A stretch of DNA of 64,000 nt from Eulemur rufifrons (taxonomy: Eukaryota; Chordata; Mammalia; Primates; Lemuridae), in the NCBI RefSeq assembly GCF_041146395.1, contig NC_090986.1, positions 43,002,001 to 43,066,000 of the forward strand, in the 5' to 3' direction. The translations under genes were made by a program, and so were the position numbers. Positions 1 to 12,456 of this stretch are shown in pieces (position 1 is the first letter of the stretch; each line of letters starts with the position of its first letter). The notes under the pieces are model-generated. The model searched no databases. It was not told the DNA's origin and saw only the letters and a list, made by a program, of their open reading frames with translations.

Positions 1-699
1 TACTGAGATTAAAATCCTGGGTAACTGAATCCTGGTTAAGTCTCATCAACTCTTTTGCGGCTTATGTCCTCAATAATTCATTCCCAAAATAGTGTTTGAT
101 TTACTAACAAGGAAGATGTTCTCCTTACATGTATTCTGTGGCCAAAGCTAATTCAGAATTCTTTTAGGTGATATGTAATGTCTTATTCAAAATAATGTTA
201 AACTTTGAAAACAGTACGAAACATACTTTTTAGAACTGAACGCTCCCACTTCCCTGTAGGTAACTCTGTTGTGCAGCCAACTCAAAACTCTTTGGGGTAC
301 AATTGTAAATAAACTGGAACGGCAGGTAAGGAACTGATTCTGTGGCATTGACAGGCAAGGAAGAGATTATTTTGTACCACTGCCAAACTCAGCCTTTCAA
401 AAAACATTTCCCTGGAAATAAATATGTAGTTCACAATGACTCTGAGAAAATATTTTCTCAAATAGATTAATAATAAGTAAGTATACTGAGTGCCCCTCTG
501 ATGACCGTATTTATAAAACAGTTTAAAGTTCTCAAGAGAAAAGTGTGCGCCCTATTATAGCAGGCTACATTTTAGAACATTTACGTGCTGTGTTTTATAT
601 AATTGAAATGGAGTAGAATTTTAAGCGATACAGATTGTTTTGTTGCTCTTTCCTATTTTAGCATATGCTGGTTTGTAATACTTATATCTTCATCTGTGA

Positions 700-885
700 C
701 TTGGGTCCAAATTCTGTCATAGCTGTTGACTTTGTCTTGGCTTTGGCCTTCGCCTCTCTGTGCCTCAGTTTCCTTCTCTATAAAACGGAGATTCTAATGG
801 TATCAACCTCAGAGAGATGCTTTGAAGCTTAAAGCACTTAGGTCAGTGCCTCACACAGATAAGGATTCTGTACAGCAGCTGTTAC
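700..885 (+). repeat. MIR SINE
   Basis: The MIR core 'tgtgcctcagtttcct' is followed by 'tctataaaacgga' and the 'aaagcacttaggtcagtgcc' type 3' section, in the order of the MIR consensus. It is an old tRNA-derived SINE in sense orientation, heavily diverged and with no visible target-site duplication. Confidence 0.75.
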
Positions 886-2184
886 TATCCTCAGCGCACG
901 ATTCCTGAAGTTCTGTTGAGACTGTGTGTTTGAATTTACTAAAGCTCCCACAATTCCGGTGTTTTCTTCTCTTGTTTTTAAATTTGAGGTGTATGTGTCC
1001 TCTTTTCAGCTTTGAAAGAATGCCCTGGCCTTTTTATCTTTTTAAACTCCTATAAAAACTCCAATTTCAGCAAAGGGCATCTCATCACCCTAAGGTCACG
1101 CATGACAAATGGTCTTTTATTACCTGCTGATTACACTTAACCCTAATTTCTTTCTGACAGCCACGCAGTGCCTTCCATTTAAATAGAGCTGTTCCTGGAT
1201 GTGACTTTTGGAGCCTCTCTGGGTTTCATTCTAATTTAACTTGCCCTGCCAAGTGGGACTATTGTGCAACTGAAGTCATGATTCACTCATTTGCTCTCTC
1301 CAGATCTAATTATTACAACGCGATACCTGTGAGGCCCCCTCGGGCGTTCATTCACTACTGTAAACGGCCTAACCTTCTGGGGAAAGGAGTGAGCCTTTCG
1401 TTATTGTTCTTTTGAACTGTACAGATGTATTTAGTACAGAATTTGGGAACACAGTAACAGCGAGTCTACCTCAACCATTTTCATTGTACTAAGCTTATTA
1501 CGAGGGTTTACTGGAAGAATACCAGCCTGGCATATGCAGTGGTTACTGACACATTTCTATTCTTTAGAACAGGGCCAGTTTTTGAAGCACGGAAGTCAGG
1601 TTTCATGCCTTTGAGGATACGTCAGGTGCCTCCTGAACAAAGGGCGTATTGCTCAGAAAGCATTAGCAAGGGCAGAGTAGAAATACCCAGAGTGTAATGA
1701 CCTCTGCTCTGTTACCAAACGCTCTTTCTTATGGTCGCCCCAGAGTGAGACGGGACAGGATAACATCACCCACAGTAAGGCTTGTTCCTTTACCTTTTGT
1801 GGCTTTTCTGGATGCCTGCTGGGACCAAAGGGAAAATTCGTGTTATTTCTTTTCACCAGCAACCTGCACAGATATCAGTGGCCTCTCACTGGGAATTTCA
1901 ATTGTAAGCGATGCTGTAGAATGTCCTGCTCTTGAACCTAGGGGAAAGACCTGAGGCACTTACATACATGTGTTTTTAGTGGTTACTCCGATTCCCTGAT
2001 AGTCAGTAGCCATGTGGTACAGCATTATAAATATGAAACTTGGGGAAATGGGTATAGGAGTAAGGAATTGAGTGCCCTTTATCTGAAGGCTTGCAATCAA
2101 AGGATCCTAGTAAGTATTAATTAACCAATTAATTGATTGGTTATATGCAATTAAAAATTAGGACCACCTGGCTTGGTACATTCA

Positions 2185-2260
2185 TTCATTCCGTTTAGCA
2201 AACATTTCTTAAATGCCCACAATGCCCTAGGTTCTAGAAATACAAAATTACTTGGTTCCT
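2185..2260 (-). repeat. L2 3'-end fragment (short)
   Basis: The text 'attcattccgtttagcaaac' followed by 'ccctaggttctagaaataca' resembles the reverse complement of the LINE-2 3' end (reverse-oriented 'tgctcaataaatatttgttg' region). It is short and diverged, so the call is tentative. Confidence 0.4.
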
Positions 2261-3170
2261 TGGTTCCAGTGCCTTGACTGTCACCTTTCCAGCCATGGAC
2301 TTGGGTCAGTCAAACCCCCAGTCCATGATTGTCATCCGCCTACGGTACCACTGTAGAATCATGCCATGGGCCCCTGTACAACAGCAGTCCTCCTTGGACT
2401 CGGATCGTCCTCTCATCTTCCTATGTTCTTTAAGTTTTTATGTACTTCTGGTTCACTTTTTCTTCAGCACCACACTTATTTCCTGCCTTTCCACAAAGAG
2501 ATCAAATAAATAGTCTGAAAAGGTACAGGTTAGCCAAGGGTTCTTTGACACCTTCTGAGGATGCCTCTGCCATTTAAAAAGGGGAACCAAAGAGAACATT
2601 TACCCTTAATGTCATTTCCAAGCCAGCTTTAGTGGCTACAGCCATTCATTGCACATGCCTTCTTTTAAAAATTATTTTTCTATTTATTATACGAATATGT
2701 GTAGGTGGTTATTCTTCATAATATTCTAAAACATTTCACTTTAGAATGAGGAAAACCAAAGTATGAGGTCTGATAGCATTAAGACCATCCACCTAACCCA
2801 TCTTCATGTTGATGTAAATTCAAAACTCTCAGTGAGGCAGTTTCACGCCCTTCTGTAGCCTTTGCCTTTGTTTCTATGTCCACCATATATTTAAGTCATG
2901 GATGGGCTGTGTTGCAGCATTACTCCATTATGGACTGTTTATAGTTACTTGGTTTTGATTTCAGATTTATTTTTTACTTTTCTCAGTATACACAACTAGC
3001 AAGATAAATATTAATAACTAAAATCAGGAGAAAACTGTATGTGTGTGTCTATGCATAGTTACATTTAGACTTCTACATATTAGTGTGTAGAAAGGATTAT
3101 ATAGAACAAAGTGTTCTTATTATAGACTTTAAGTTCTAATTTGAAGGAAATATATCATTTTCTCAATTTT

Positions 3171-3490
3171 AAAAGATGTCAAACATTGGGCCAGGCGCAG
3201 TGGCTGACATCTGTAATCCTAACACTCTGGGAGGCTGAGGTGGGAGGATTGCTTGAGCTCAGGAGTTCAAGACCAACCTAAGCAAGAGGGGAGACCCTGT
3301 CTCTATTGAAAATAGAAAAATTAGCTGGGTGTCATGGCATGCCTGTAGTCCCAGCTTCAGACTAAGGCAGGAAGATCACTTGAGTCCAGGAGTTTGAGGT
3401 TGCAGTGAGCTATAATGACGCCACTGTACTCTAGCCGGGGCAACACAACAAGACTCTATCTCAAAAAAAAAAAAAAGATGTCAAACATTG
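3171..3490 (+). mobile_element. Alu SINE with 18-bp target-site duplication
   Basis: A dimeric Alu lies at about 3189-3472 and ends in a poly(A) run. It begins 'ggccaggcgcagtggctgac', has both monomers and the A-rich linker, and carries a strepsirrhine-like right arm ('gagctataatgacgccac'). The flanks repeat perfectly: 3171-3188 (aaaagatgtcaaacattg) is found again at 3473-3490. The insertion point reads TT/AAAA, the usual L1-endonuclease site, so this is an L1-driven insertion. It lies in sense orientation inside the KLF12 intron. Confidence 0.95.
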
Positions 3491-4122
3491 TACAACACAA
3501 TGAATGACTTCCTTTTTTGAAGTCCCCAATGCCAAGATCCATATTTATTTTCATGACTACATATTCAAGAAATGAATTACTGTTGCCCTGTAATAGCACA
3601 CACGGTCTTATTTGTTCATGGGAATTACACCCAGTGACAAAAACATAGCTTGTCAGGAGTGACTAAAGCTGTTCTTACATGGGGCAGGCCAGTCACACTA
3701 TTTTGACTCTTTCACAATAGGCTCCAATCCCTGCAACTGAGTCAATTATGTGGAAAACCACAAATCCACATTGATTGATAAGAGAGCTGAACAAATGTCT
3801 TAGCCATTCCTAGCATATGTTCTTTCGTTCTACTAATATAGATCTTTCATAAAAACTGTTTAAGATGCAGGTAGATGAACATCCCATTTATATTTACTCT
3901 TACCTAGTCTAAAGCTTTGGCTGCCTATATATTTGTAAAAAGGAAAAGATACATTGAAAACTTAAGAGACGTATATGCAGGAGACATTCAAAAAAAAAGT
4001 TCACTAAACAATGTAAAAGTGTAATATTAGTAGTAGTCTATGTATGTGTAACCACTTATGAAATAGATTTTTAAAACTCTGGGATTAATATTTATTGGAC
4101 TCCTACCATATTTCATATAACT

Positions 4123-4343
4123 CAAGTCAGCAAACTACAACCCATGGACCAAATATAGCCCACTATTTTTTTAAGTAAAGTTTTATTGGAATATAAACAT
4201 GTTCATTTGTTTGTATGTTACCTATAGATGCTTTCACTATATATTGCATAGTTGATTATTACAACATAAAACTAGATGGCCCTCAAAAGTTGAAATAAAA
4301 TATTTGCTATCTACCCCTTTACAGAAAAAGTTCACTAACCCCG
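4123..4343. mobile_element. hAT-type DNA transposon remnant (Charlie-like MITE)
   Basis: The ends are inverted: 'caagtcagcaaac' on the left and 'gttcactaaccccg' on the right, as in the mammalian MITE family whose termini read CAGGGGTCAGCAAAC. The interior contains 'aagttttattggaatataaa' and 'gatggccctca', both familiar from that family. The flanking 8-mers (atataact and atctaaga) agree at only 5 of 8 positions, as expected of an old insertion. I do not name the exact subfamily. Confidence 0.65.
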
Positions 4344-5830
4344 ATCTAAGATGAAATGTCATCTATTCCTAAAATGCACTATTCTTTTATGTACCAGTAA
4401 TAAAAAAAATAATGTCAGTTAAACTATGGCAAGCCATCAATTGTAAGAAGCATTCTGATTTTAGAGATGTTAAAATATGGAAAAAAATAGATCTTAGAAT
4501 TAATAAGTTGAAGTATATAGCACTTCAGATAAATGAATTACAGTGTTTGTATCAACATGGATAAATCTCAGATGTTTAATGTTGAGTGAAAAAAAGGCAG
4601 GATGGAACAACTTACAGAATGATGTGAATAGCATAATATTTATAGGGCTCTTAAAAAACAAAACTGTGAATTTCTATTAATGCAGTTATATGTAGGTAAA
4701 TGTAGTTAAAGAGAATTAGAAGGCTCTAAAGAAAACTGATGATAGAGGCTTTTCCTGGAAGGAGAAGAAAGGACCAGGATGATGGTGGAAAACAAGGGGG
4801 GAATTTATCTTTATCTGTAATGTTCAATTTTTTAAAGAGGTGATTTATTAATAATTTTTAAAAACATCAAGACCTGGAAAAGCTGGAAGAAAATATGTCA
4901 AAACATTAACAGTGGTAAGTTTTTTGTAGTAGAAATATGGATGATTACTTTTTTATCATATTTTCACTGTAATTTTAAAGAACATCATGGATCACTAAAA
5001 AGAAAATGAATCATATTCTTTATTTCTGTCTCAATCAAAAAAGATTAAGGTTTGAAAAAGTTCTTGTTAATGAATTACCTGACATTACAAACTAATCCTG
5101 TTTGTCTACTGGGGCATTAAAATTAAACATGCAAGTCAGGGCCAAATTTCATAGTTAAAACTTTTTTTGCATCATGGTGATACAGCTAATCTTTAAATAC
5201 AATGCACGTTATTCCTCACCACAACAAAACACCAACTAGAAAAGTTAAATGTCAGGTACATTTCACCAAGCAGAAATAACTTGTCGTGAGTCATGTTATT
5301 GATGAACTGATATCATTTTTTCAGCCTGACCTCACTTGTTTTGAAATGTACCTTGTGATTTTACCCAAGTTTGTATGTTGTCGTATACAACTCAGATCCC
5401 CCTGTTACTTATTAAATCCGTTCATTTTGTCACTTGTCTGTAGTAGAGCTTAAAATATTCTCCATAAGGATATTCAGAAGTTCAAAACTGAGTTCTTAAT
5501 TTACCTCCACCAGATTATTTCTTCTGATAGTGGGGATTTACTCAGCTACCACTGCTTTCATTTAGTCTTAGTGGTTTTTTTGTTTAGTGTTGTTGTTTTA
5601 ACCATGTCTTTCTCTCCCGGGGAGTAATTTCACCAGAAATAAGTCATGCTGCCTGCCCACCTTTCGGGGTTAAGAAATGAGATGTGTCCAAGTAAGTGGT
5701 AGCAGGAAATGTGGCCATAGTGGCCTTGAGTCCATGAAGCTGTAGAGTCTGTGACTATGTTCCAGTGCCGCTGGAACCAAAATGGAGTGCTGTGCCTCTC
5801 ACCACATAACTCTGCTTTTTCTTTTTCCAG

Positions 5831-5988
5831 TTCTATTTCACCATTTAGTATTGAGAGCACAAGACGCCAGAGACGGTCTGAATCCCCAGACTCCAGGAAA
5901 CGGCGTATCCACAGATGTGATTTTGAGGGATGCAACAAAGTATACACAAAAAGTTCTCACCTGAAGGCTCATCGGAGGACACACACAG
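5831..5988 (+). CDS. KLF12: KLF12 exon: hinge and zinc finger 1 (penultimate exon)
   Basis: KLF12 (also called AP-2rep) is a nuclear Kruppel-like transcription factor, mainly a repressor, that binds CACCC/GC-type DNA. The exon starts after a good acceptor ('ctttttctttttccag') and enters on the third base of a codon. It encodes a Ser-rich stretch, a basic [15 protein letters not shown] hinge, and finger 1 (Cys-x4-Cys-x12-His-x3-His, with the CDFEGC and HLKAHRRTH elements). It ends 'acacacag' before the donor gtacag at 5989, leaving one base of a Gly codon (phase 1). That base joins the next exon to make the TGEKPY linker. No frameshift or missing zinc ligand is seen. KLF3 and KLF8 have very similar fingers; the C-terminal HRRRHMLV in the last exon and the giant 3'UTR favour KLF12. 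Confidence 0.93.
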
Positions 5989-6722
5989 GTACAGCCCAGC
6001 AGGGCTTTCCATCAGAAAGCCAGAGGGAGTCCAGGAAGCACCAGCCTTTAGCGTGCTACAGTGGCTACTCACCCATTGTACAGACACGTTGAGTTTAGTT
6101 CCTTCCTTCTAGGCAGAATGTATTCTCTCTCTCATGTGAAAAAGGCTTAAGTCTTAGTGAACTTTAGAAACCAATGAAATGTTTCTTAAGGGCCTTTAAA
6201 ATGGTGGGAACACAGTGATCTAGTAGTCTTTTTCATAATCAGTGTCACCACTTAATCATTATGTAGTTTATCTGGTTTAAAATGTCCACATGGCACATCA
6301 AACAAGAAGCCAAACAAAAGTATTCTTTGGGGAAGAGGGTCTCACACTTACACTACCTCTTCTAGGAAAAGTGACTAGGCTGTGTGAAGCTCAAAGCAGC
6401 AGCTAGAACAGGGGAACTCATTCACACGCATTCCTGGTAAAACTTGCCACAGAGCAGGCAAGCCCCGAGTCTGTCCTGGACAGTCTGCCTCTAGCTGGAA
6501 AGCTTAAGGGCACCGGATTCCCAGCTCAAACATGCAAATAACCACACTGTGGAAACTGCTTCCCAGCTTAGGGAGCAAAATTATTGAAATTGGCATTCTT
6601 TGCCATTTATTTAGCTCATATTATTATATTAGGAGAATGTGTTGCCTTCCACAGAAAACAAGTCACAGACTATTTCCAAAGCTGCTTTTCAGAGTCATGA
6701 CTCTAAATTTTGAAGCTGGGCA

Positions 6723-6740
6723 TTTTTTTTTTTTTTTTTT
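6723..6740 (+). repeat. Poly(T) tract
   Basis: An 18-base uninterrupted T run inside the last intron, with no SINE body next to it. Confidence 0.9.
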
Positions 6741-7599
6741 GGTTATGAAATTATGGTATAGGAGGCTTGCCTAAGTCAGAAAAGCATTAGAGAATCTGGG
6801 GTTTACTTTTGCTCATTTAACATGTTATAATTTTAATATTTCTAGGATGGTTAAGTCAACACATTTTTCAGATTGCCTCTTCTGTGTTTCTTCTCTGCTC
6901 CCAACCCGTTTCCCTTTTCTACTCAATTCCCAGATCCTTCCGTCTTCGAGGATTCTGAGCTTGCCCATGAGAAGTTTGAATCTGTTTCTTAGGCAGTATT
7001 TTAGAATGAATTTCTTTATTTTTAAGGCAAAGAATGAGTGTAAAGGCATGGAAGTTGAATAAGCATATTCTGTGCTATCGAGAGATAGCACAAATCATAG
7101 CAGGAAGTGTGATTAGGCCATATTACTGACTTTTTATGGGAGCATTTCTGTTAAAAATAAATGACCTTTCTGCAGTGAATCATCACATATTTTTGAGTTA
7201 CTCCTATTCTCCTTGAGCTTTCTGGAATACATATTAGCCTCATTTCCACACAGACACCTCTATCCCTTTCATCCAAGTGATGAACAGTGAAAGAGAGGAA
7301 AACTTTTAATCAGGTTCTATTAAAGGGTTTAACTCCATGGCTTCATAAGATTGCATCTTAAGGTTTTAACATACACTGTGAAAGTAGAGGAGACATAGAC
7401 ATCATGGATGCATTACAATTCAAAACAATATAAACCTTGATGCCGAAGCAGAATTAATTAGCTTGGCTTATGAATAAGATGAAATCATAGGCTCCAAGGT
7501 TCAGAATAGACTTTATACGTCAGAGCCTAGTATGTTTTCTGATGAGGGGACCCTCTGCGTGTCATCTCTCATTCTTGCAGTGAGTCACTATTATGCAGT

Positions 7600-7690
7600 T
7601 TTCTGTACACTTACATGTATTTTTTTTATTTGATCCTCACAACAACCTGGTGGTTGTAACTGTTACTGTCTTTTTTGCACAAGAGTGACT
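7600..7690 (-). repeat. Possible MIR fragment
   Basis: The text 'tttgatcctcacaacaacct' followed by a 'gttactgtc' stretch matches the middle of MIR read in reverse ('aggttgttgtgaggatta' type). It is short and diverged. Confidence 0.4.
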
Positions 7691-8091
7691 TCTGGCTGAG
7701 TATTGTTTTCATAGCAGCAGTTTTCTTACCTCTTCTTAAATACTTTGAGTGACATCTTACTCTTCTGCAAGACAAGTTGGGTGAAATTTGAGGGTAGCAT
7801 CCTTACCTCCTGCAGTGTTGAATGGTCTCTTATGGCACTGTTTGGGTATTGGAGCATTTTAGTTTCATGGGATGGCTCTGTTGATCACACTGTACTTTTT
7901 TTTCACAACTGGCTCTCATATTCCTCTCAACACTGTCATGGACCAACTAGCATCTTCATTTCCCCAAATCAGACACCTCCGGTTCTCTCAGCCATGTCTT
8001 TCTAGATACACTCCAACTAATCACTGTGTCTTTTAAAGTTTTCAAACCACAAGTTGAGGGAAGAGATCCTGTGAATGGACTTCTCTTAATA

Positions 8092-10466
8092 CACAAGTGC
8101 CTGGAATTACAGGTTCAATTCCAGACTGCCCCAATAAAGTGAATTATCACAGCAAAGCAAGTCATGAATTTTTTATTTTCCTAATGCACATAAAATTTAT
8201 GTTAACATAAATTTTATATAGGTACAGTCTATTTAGTGTGCAATAGCATTACATCTAAAAAAAACAATGTATATACCTTAATTTAGAAAGTACTTAATTA
8301 CTGATAAAGGCTAACTGTCATCTAAGCTTTCAGCGAATCATCATCTTCTTGCTGGTGGAGGGTTTTGCCTCAGTGTTGACGGCTGCTGGCTGATCAGGGT
8401 GGTGGTTCCTGAAGGTTGGGGTGACTGTGACAATTTCTTAAAATAAGACAACAATGAAGTTTCACACATCAATGGACTCTTTCTTTCACAAAAGATTTCT
8501 CTGTTGCATGAAATGATGTTTGATACCATTTTACCCTCAGTAGACTTCCTTCAAACTTGGAGTCAGTCCTCTCAAACCCCGGTGTTGCTTTATCAACTAA
8601 GATTATATATGAATAATATTCTAAACGCTTTGTTGTCATTTCAACAATGTTTACAGCATCTTCACCAAGAGTAAATTCTGTCTCAAGAAACCACTTTTTT
8701 TGCTCATCCATAAGAAGCAACTCCTTCTCTGTTCAGGTTTTTAAATTGTAACAATTCAGCCCCATCTTCAGCCTCCACTTCTAATTCTAGTTCTCTCGCT
8801 GCTTCCACCACATCTGCAGTTCCAACCCTGATGACTGGCACCCCTCCAAGTCATCCACAAGGGGTAAAGAACCTTCTTCCCTCCTGATAATATGATATTT
8901 TGACCTTTTCCCACAAATCATGAATGTTCTTAATGGCATCTAGAATGGTGAGTCCTTTCCAGAATGTTTTTAATTTACTTTTCCCAGGTCCTTCGGGGAA
9001 TCACTATCTATGGCAGCTATAGGCTTACAAAATGTATTTCTTCAATAATAAGACTTAAAGGTAGAAATGACTCCTTGATTCATGGGCTACAGATTGGATG
9101 TTGTGTTAGCAGGCATGAAAACAATATTAATCTTTTTGTATAACTCCATCAGAGCTCTTGGGTGACCAGGTACATTGTCAATGAGTTGTAATATTTTGTA
9201 AGGAATCTTTTTTTCTGAACAGTGAGTCTCAAAAGTAGGCTTAAGATACTCAGTAAACCATTCTGTAAACAAATGTGCTGTCATGCAGGCCTTGTTTTAC
9301 CATTTGTAGAGTATAGGCAGAGTATATTTAGCATAATTCTTAGAGGATCTAGGATTTTCAGAGTGGTCAATGAACATTGTCTTCAACTTCTAGTCACCAG
9401 CTACATTATTCCCTAACAAAGAGTCAGCCTGTCCTTTGAAGCTTCTCCTAGCTATGAAAATCCTAGATGGCATCTTCTTCCAATAGGAGGTTGTTTCGTC
9501 TACATTGAAAATCTGTTCAGCTTAGTCACATTCATCAGTGATCTTAGCTAGACCTTCTGGATAACTTGCTGCAACTTCTACATCAGCACTTGCTGCTTCA
9601 CCTTGCACTTTTATGTTATGGAGATGGCTTCTTTCCTTAAACCTCATGAACCAGCCTCTTCTAGCTTCAAACTTTTCGTCTGCAGCTTCCTCATCTCTCT
9701 CAGGCTTCATAGAATTGAAGAGAGTTAGAGCCTTGTTCTGGATTAGACTTTGGCTTAAGGGAATATTGTGGCTGGTTTGATCTATCCAGACAACTAAAAC
9801 TTTCTACCTATCATCAATTAGGCTGTTTCACTTTCTTATCATTCATGTATTTATAGGAGTAACACTTTTAGTTTCCTTCAGGAACTTTTCCTTTACATTT
9901 GCAACATGGCTAACTGTTTGGCACAAGAAGCCTAGCTTTCAGCCTATCTCAGCTTTCGATGTGCCTTTCTCACTTAGTTTAATTATTTCTAGTTTTTGAT
10001 GTGAAGGGAGAGATGTACAACACTCTTCCTTTCACTTGAACATTTGGTGGCCATTGTAGGGTTATTAATTGGCCTAATTTCAATACTGTTGTGTCTCAGG
10101 GAGTAGGGAGGCTCAAGGAGAAGGGAGAGAGGGCAACGGCTGGTCAGTGGAGCAGTCAGCCCACAGCATTTAGCAATTAAGCCTGTCTTATATGGGTGCA
10201 GTTCGTGGAACCCCAGAGCAATTACAGTAGTAACATCAAAGGTCACTGATTATGTATCACCGTAAAAGAATAATAATAATGATAAAAATTGAAATATTGC
10301 AAGAATAACCAAAATGTGATACCCAGATATGACGTGAGCACATGGTGTTGCAAAAATGGTGCCAATAGACTTGCTTAAGTCAAGATTACCACAAACCTTC
10401 AATTTGTAAAAGTGAGATATCTGTGAAGGGCAATAAAGTGCAGCACAGTAAAATGAGATATGCCTG
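8092..10466 (-). mobile_element. Tigger1 DNA transposon, nearly full length
   Basis: About 2.37 kb, close to the roughly 2.4-kb Tigger1 consensus. The left end ('ccagactgccccaataaag') and the right end ('gggcaataaagtgcagcaca', finishing 'gatatgcctg') are the inverted termini. A TA dinucleotide flanks each side, as expected for TcMar/pogo elements. The interior is continuous transposase-derived sequence on the - strand. It sits in the KLF12 last intron, opposite to the gene. Mammalian Tigger1 activity ended tens of millions of years ago, and the many stops agree with that. Confidence 0.92.
8340..10080 (-). pseudogene. Tigger1 pogo-type transposase pseudogene
   Basis: The reading frame on the - strand is broken into pieces, with open blocks at 9522-9710, 9087-9284, 8469-8720 and 8341-8529. 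The N-terminal region near 10060-9900 carries the start-proximal 'MATKCSSERKS' type sequence. The first catalytic Asp (NVDETT) is at 9498-9500 and the second (LIDN) at 9177-9179. At the third, the family's PMDQG motif reads PMNQG (9078-9080, Asp to Asn), and it is preceded by a TAG stop at 9087-9089. The enzyme is therefore dead both by frame breaks and by loss of a catalytic residue. The C-terminal end retains the SLLSYFKK and SQQPST-like tail. Confidence 0.9.
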
Positions 10467-11742
10467 TATATGCAAATATGTTAAGTCATTTAGCAGTTGA
10501 CTCTCTGTTACATCATCTAAATCAAGAACTGCTGACAGCTAGATCTTGTCTATCCCCTGTACCTGTAACTGATTTCTTTTAAACCTAAGCAAGCAAAGTT
10601 ATATATATAGTTGGAGCTGTCCCTTAAATGATGGCTTCCTTTGGATGTAGCATGTTCTCTGTTACTGAAAGTGTTTAGGCACAGGCTGGAAAGACAGAAC
10701 AGAATCATTTTTCCAAGGGTTGCATGTACTTTTTCAAATTTGGAAAATAATTATTCTATATCCATTTTATCAATTTGGGTCCATTATTCTAATAAATTGC
10801 AATGATTTGAAACTCCTTCCCACCCACCTTGTTTTTAGTATTTTCACTCTCTCCTTTAGGGTTTCCATCTCTGCCAAATAATTGATGCAGGTATTAAATA
10901 GGACAGATTCCAGGAAAAAGCCCTGAGACATGATCCTAGAGACCTCCATTCAGCCAGGAATCCACCAAAGTGTCCTATTCTCAGCCCACATTTCTCTGTC
11001 TCACGGTTCCATCAAAATGTCCTTTGAAATTACTGTCCAAAACCAACATATGTCAAATCATTCACTCACCTAGCAGAAAGATTGTTACTATGTGCAGGTT
11101 TAGTCTCCTGAGCTATCAGTCAAATAACATTATTTTTAAAAAGAAAGAATGAATGTGGTTTGGTTGATTTGCTGTAACTGGTTCAAAGTGAGCCCATGCT
11201 GGCTTCTGCTTTTTAATTATATACAAGATTTCATAGCTTAGTGTTGAAAATGAAATGAACACTAGTTCTATAGGATTGCAGGTTGGATTGGGTGCTTTTA
11301 ATAGATATCTTCTTAGCCTTACTTTTGCTTCAGGCATATTGAGTAAGTTACTTGTGTGTGACCAGTAATAATTAATGTGGAGTTGGGATTATAACAGATG
11401 ACTTATAAGAGCCACGCACGCTATGGGAAGGGAGCAAGTAGCAGCGAAAAACTCTTTGAGAAAGTCACGTTAATTTTGCCTTTAACGCTTGATCTTTTTG
11501 TGCTTTATCAGTACCTGATCAGTCATCTGTTTATTTACTACTTAGGTAGTATTTCATACATAGTTTTAGGAATGTAAAAGAAACATTTTCTAGATATTAG
11601 CAAGGAAAGAAATGCTGAGAAGTGCCTTTTTAAATTCAAAAGTAATTATGTATATTTTCTTGAATGTACAGTTTAGATAATAATATGAAGATGTGACCAA
11701 GTATTTTTAAATGCCTTTACTAACACCTGCTTGTGCTACATC

Positions 11743-12061
11743 GTTTAAGGCTGCGGTCCCCAACGCCCGATACTGGTCCATGTGTGGCTTGATAGGCACC
11801 CAGTGGTGTGTCACCGCCTGAGCTCTGCCCCTCCATCCATGTAAACATTGTCTTGCATGTAATTTAGGGACTGGGCCACAGAGCAGGAGGTGAGCGGCAG
11901 GCAACCAAAGCTTCATCTGTATTTACAGCTGCTGCAGGCACTCCCCATAGCTCACATCACCGCCTGAGCTCCGCTTCCCCACCCCCCCACCCACCTGGAA
12001 AAATTGTGTTCCACCAAACCAGTCCCTGGTGCCAAAAAGGTTAGGGACCGCTGGTTTAAGA
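11743..12061 (+). mobile_element. MER1-type hAT element with 8-bp target duplication
   Basis: The element body is 11751-12053. It starts 'ctgcggtccccaac' and ends 'aaaaaggttagggaccgctg', the inverted ends of the MER1/Charlie hAT group. It contains 'gcaggaggtgagcggc', 'agcttcatctgtatttacag' and 'accgcctgagctccgc'. The flanks gtttaagg (11743-11750) and gtttaaga (12054-12061) match at 7 of 8 positions, the 8-bp duplication that hAT transposases make. It is non-autonomous, with no transposase. A segment like its 3' half also appears in the 5' half. Confidence 0.88.
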
Positions 12062-12436
12062 CATATCAAAAAGGAGGAAAAAACATATCTCAACAATCAC
12101 GTACGCGTTATTGTTATCAGGTTCATTGTTGTATTCACAGTCTAAATTGTGGGTCTTCTATACATGAAGCAGTGTATAGTATAATATTATTTAAGTGAAT
12201 ATGCAGTATATTAAAATTAAGGTAATCATTTAAATCTGTGCTGTACATAACAAATATGTACTATGGATTCCTTCATTTTAAGAATTATATTGCTTACTAA
12301 ATTATTCAAATTTGAGTTTTAGAAAAAAATAATTTTATGAATTTGATATTGCTGTTTAGAATTCTGTTTTCTAAAAATTAAATGCTCTAGTAATTTCTAA
12401 AATGCGGTGCAACAGTCAGGTTATCAGTGATTCCTA

Positions 12437-12456
12437 CGGCCACTAGATGGTGCACT
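12437..12456 (+). promoter_or_regulatory. CTCF-like motif
   Basis: The text 'ggccactagatggtgcacta' resembles the CTCF core (GGCCACCAGGGGGCGCTA), with mismatches inside the G run. Motif only; no occupancy can be inferred. Confidence 0.35.

Larger units (their letters stand above)
1..5830 (+). other. KLF12: KLF12 intron (3' part)
   Basis: This is intronic sequence upstream of the zinc-finger-1 exon; its donor lies outside the window. It ends in a pyrimidine-rich tract and an AG at 5829-5830. It holds a MIR (700-885), a short L2-like piece (2185-2260), an Alu (3189-3472) and a hAT remnant (4123-4343). The rest (1-699, 886-2184, 2261-3170, 3491-4122 and 4344-5820) is AT-rich unique-looking sequence. 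In it I see no exon with paired splice sites, no RNA gene and no recognised repeat. The stretch around 1310-1370 has several CpGs and could be a conserved noncoding element, but that needs an alignment. Confidence 0.85.

Noticed and set aside
5845..6087. Open frames on the - strand and in other + frames across the KLF12 exon
   Set aside because: They are shadows of the KLF12 coding frame and its flanking intron.
8120..8160. 'caataaagtgaattatcaca' considered as a poly(A) signal in the intron
   Set aside because: It is part of the Tigger1 terminal repeat.
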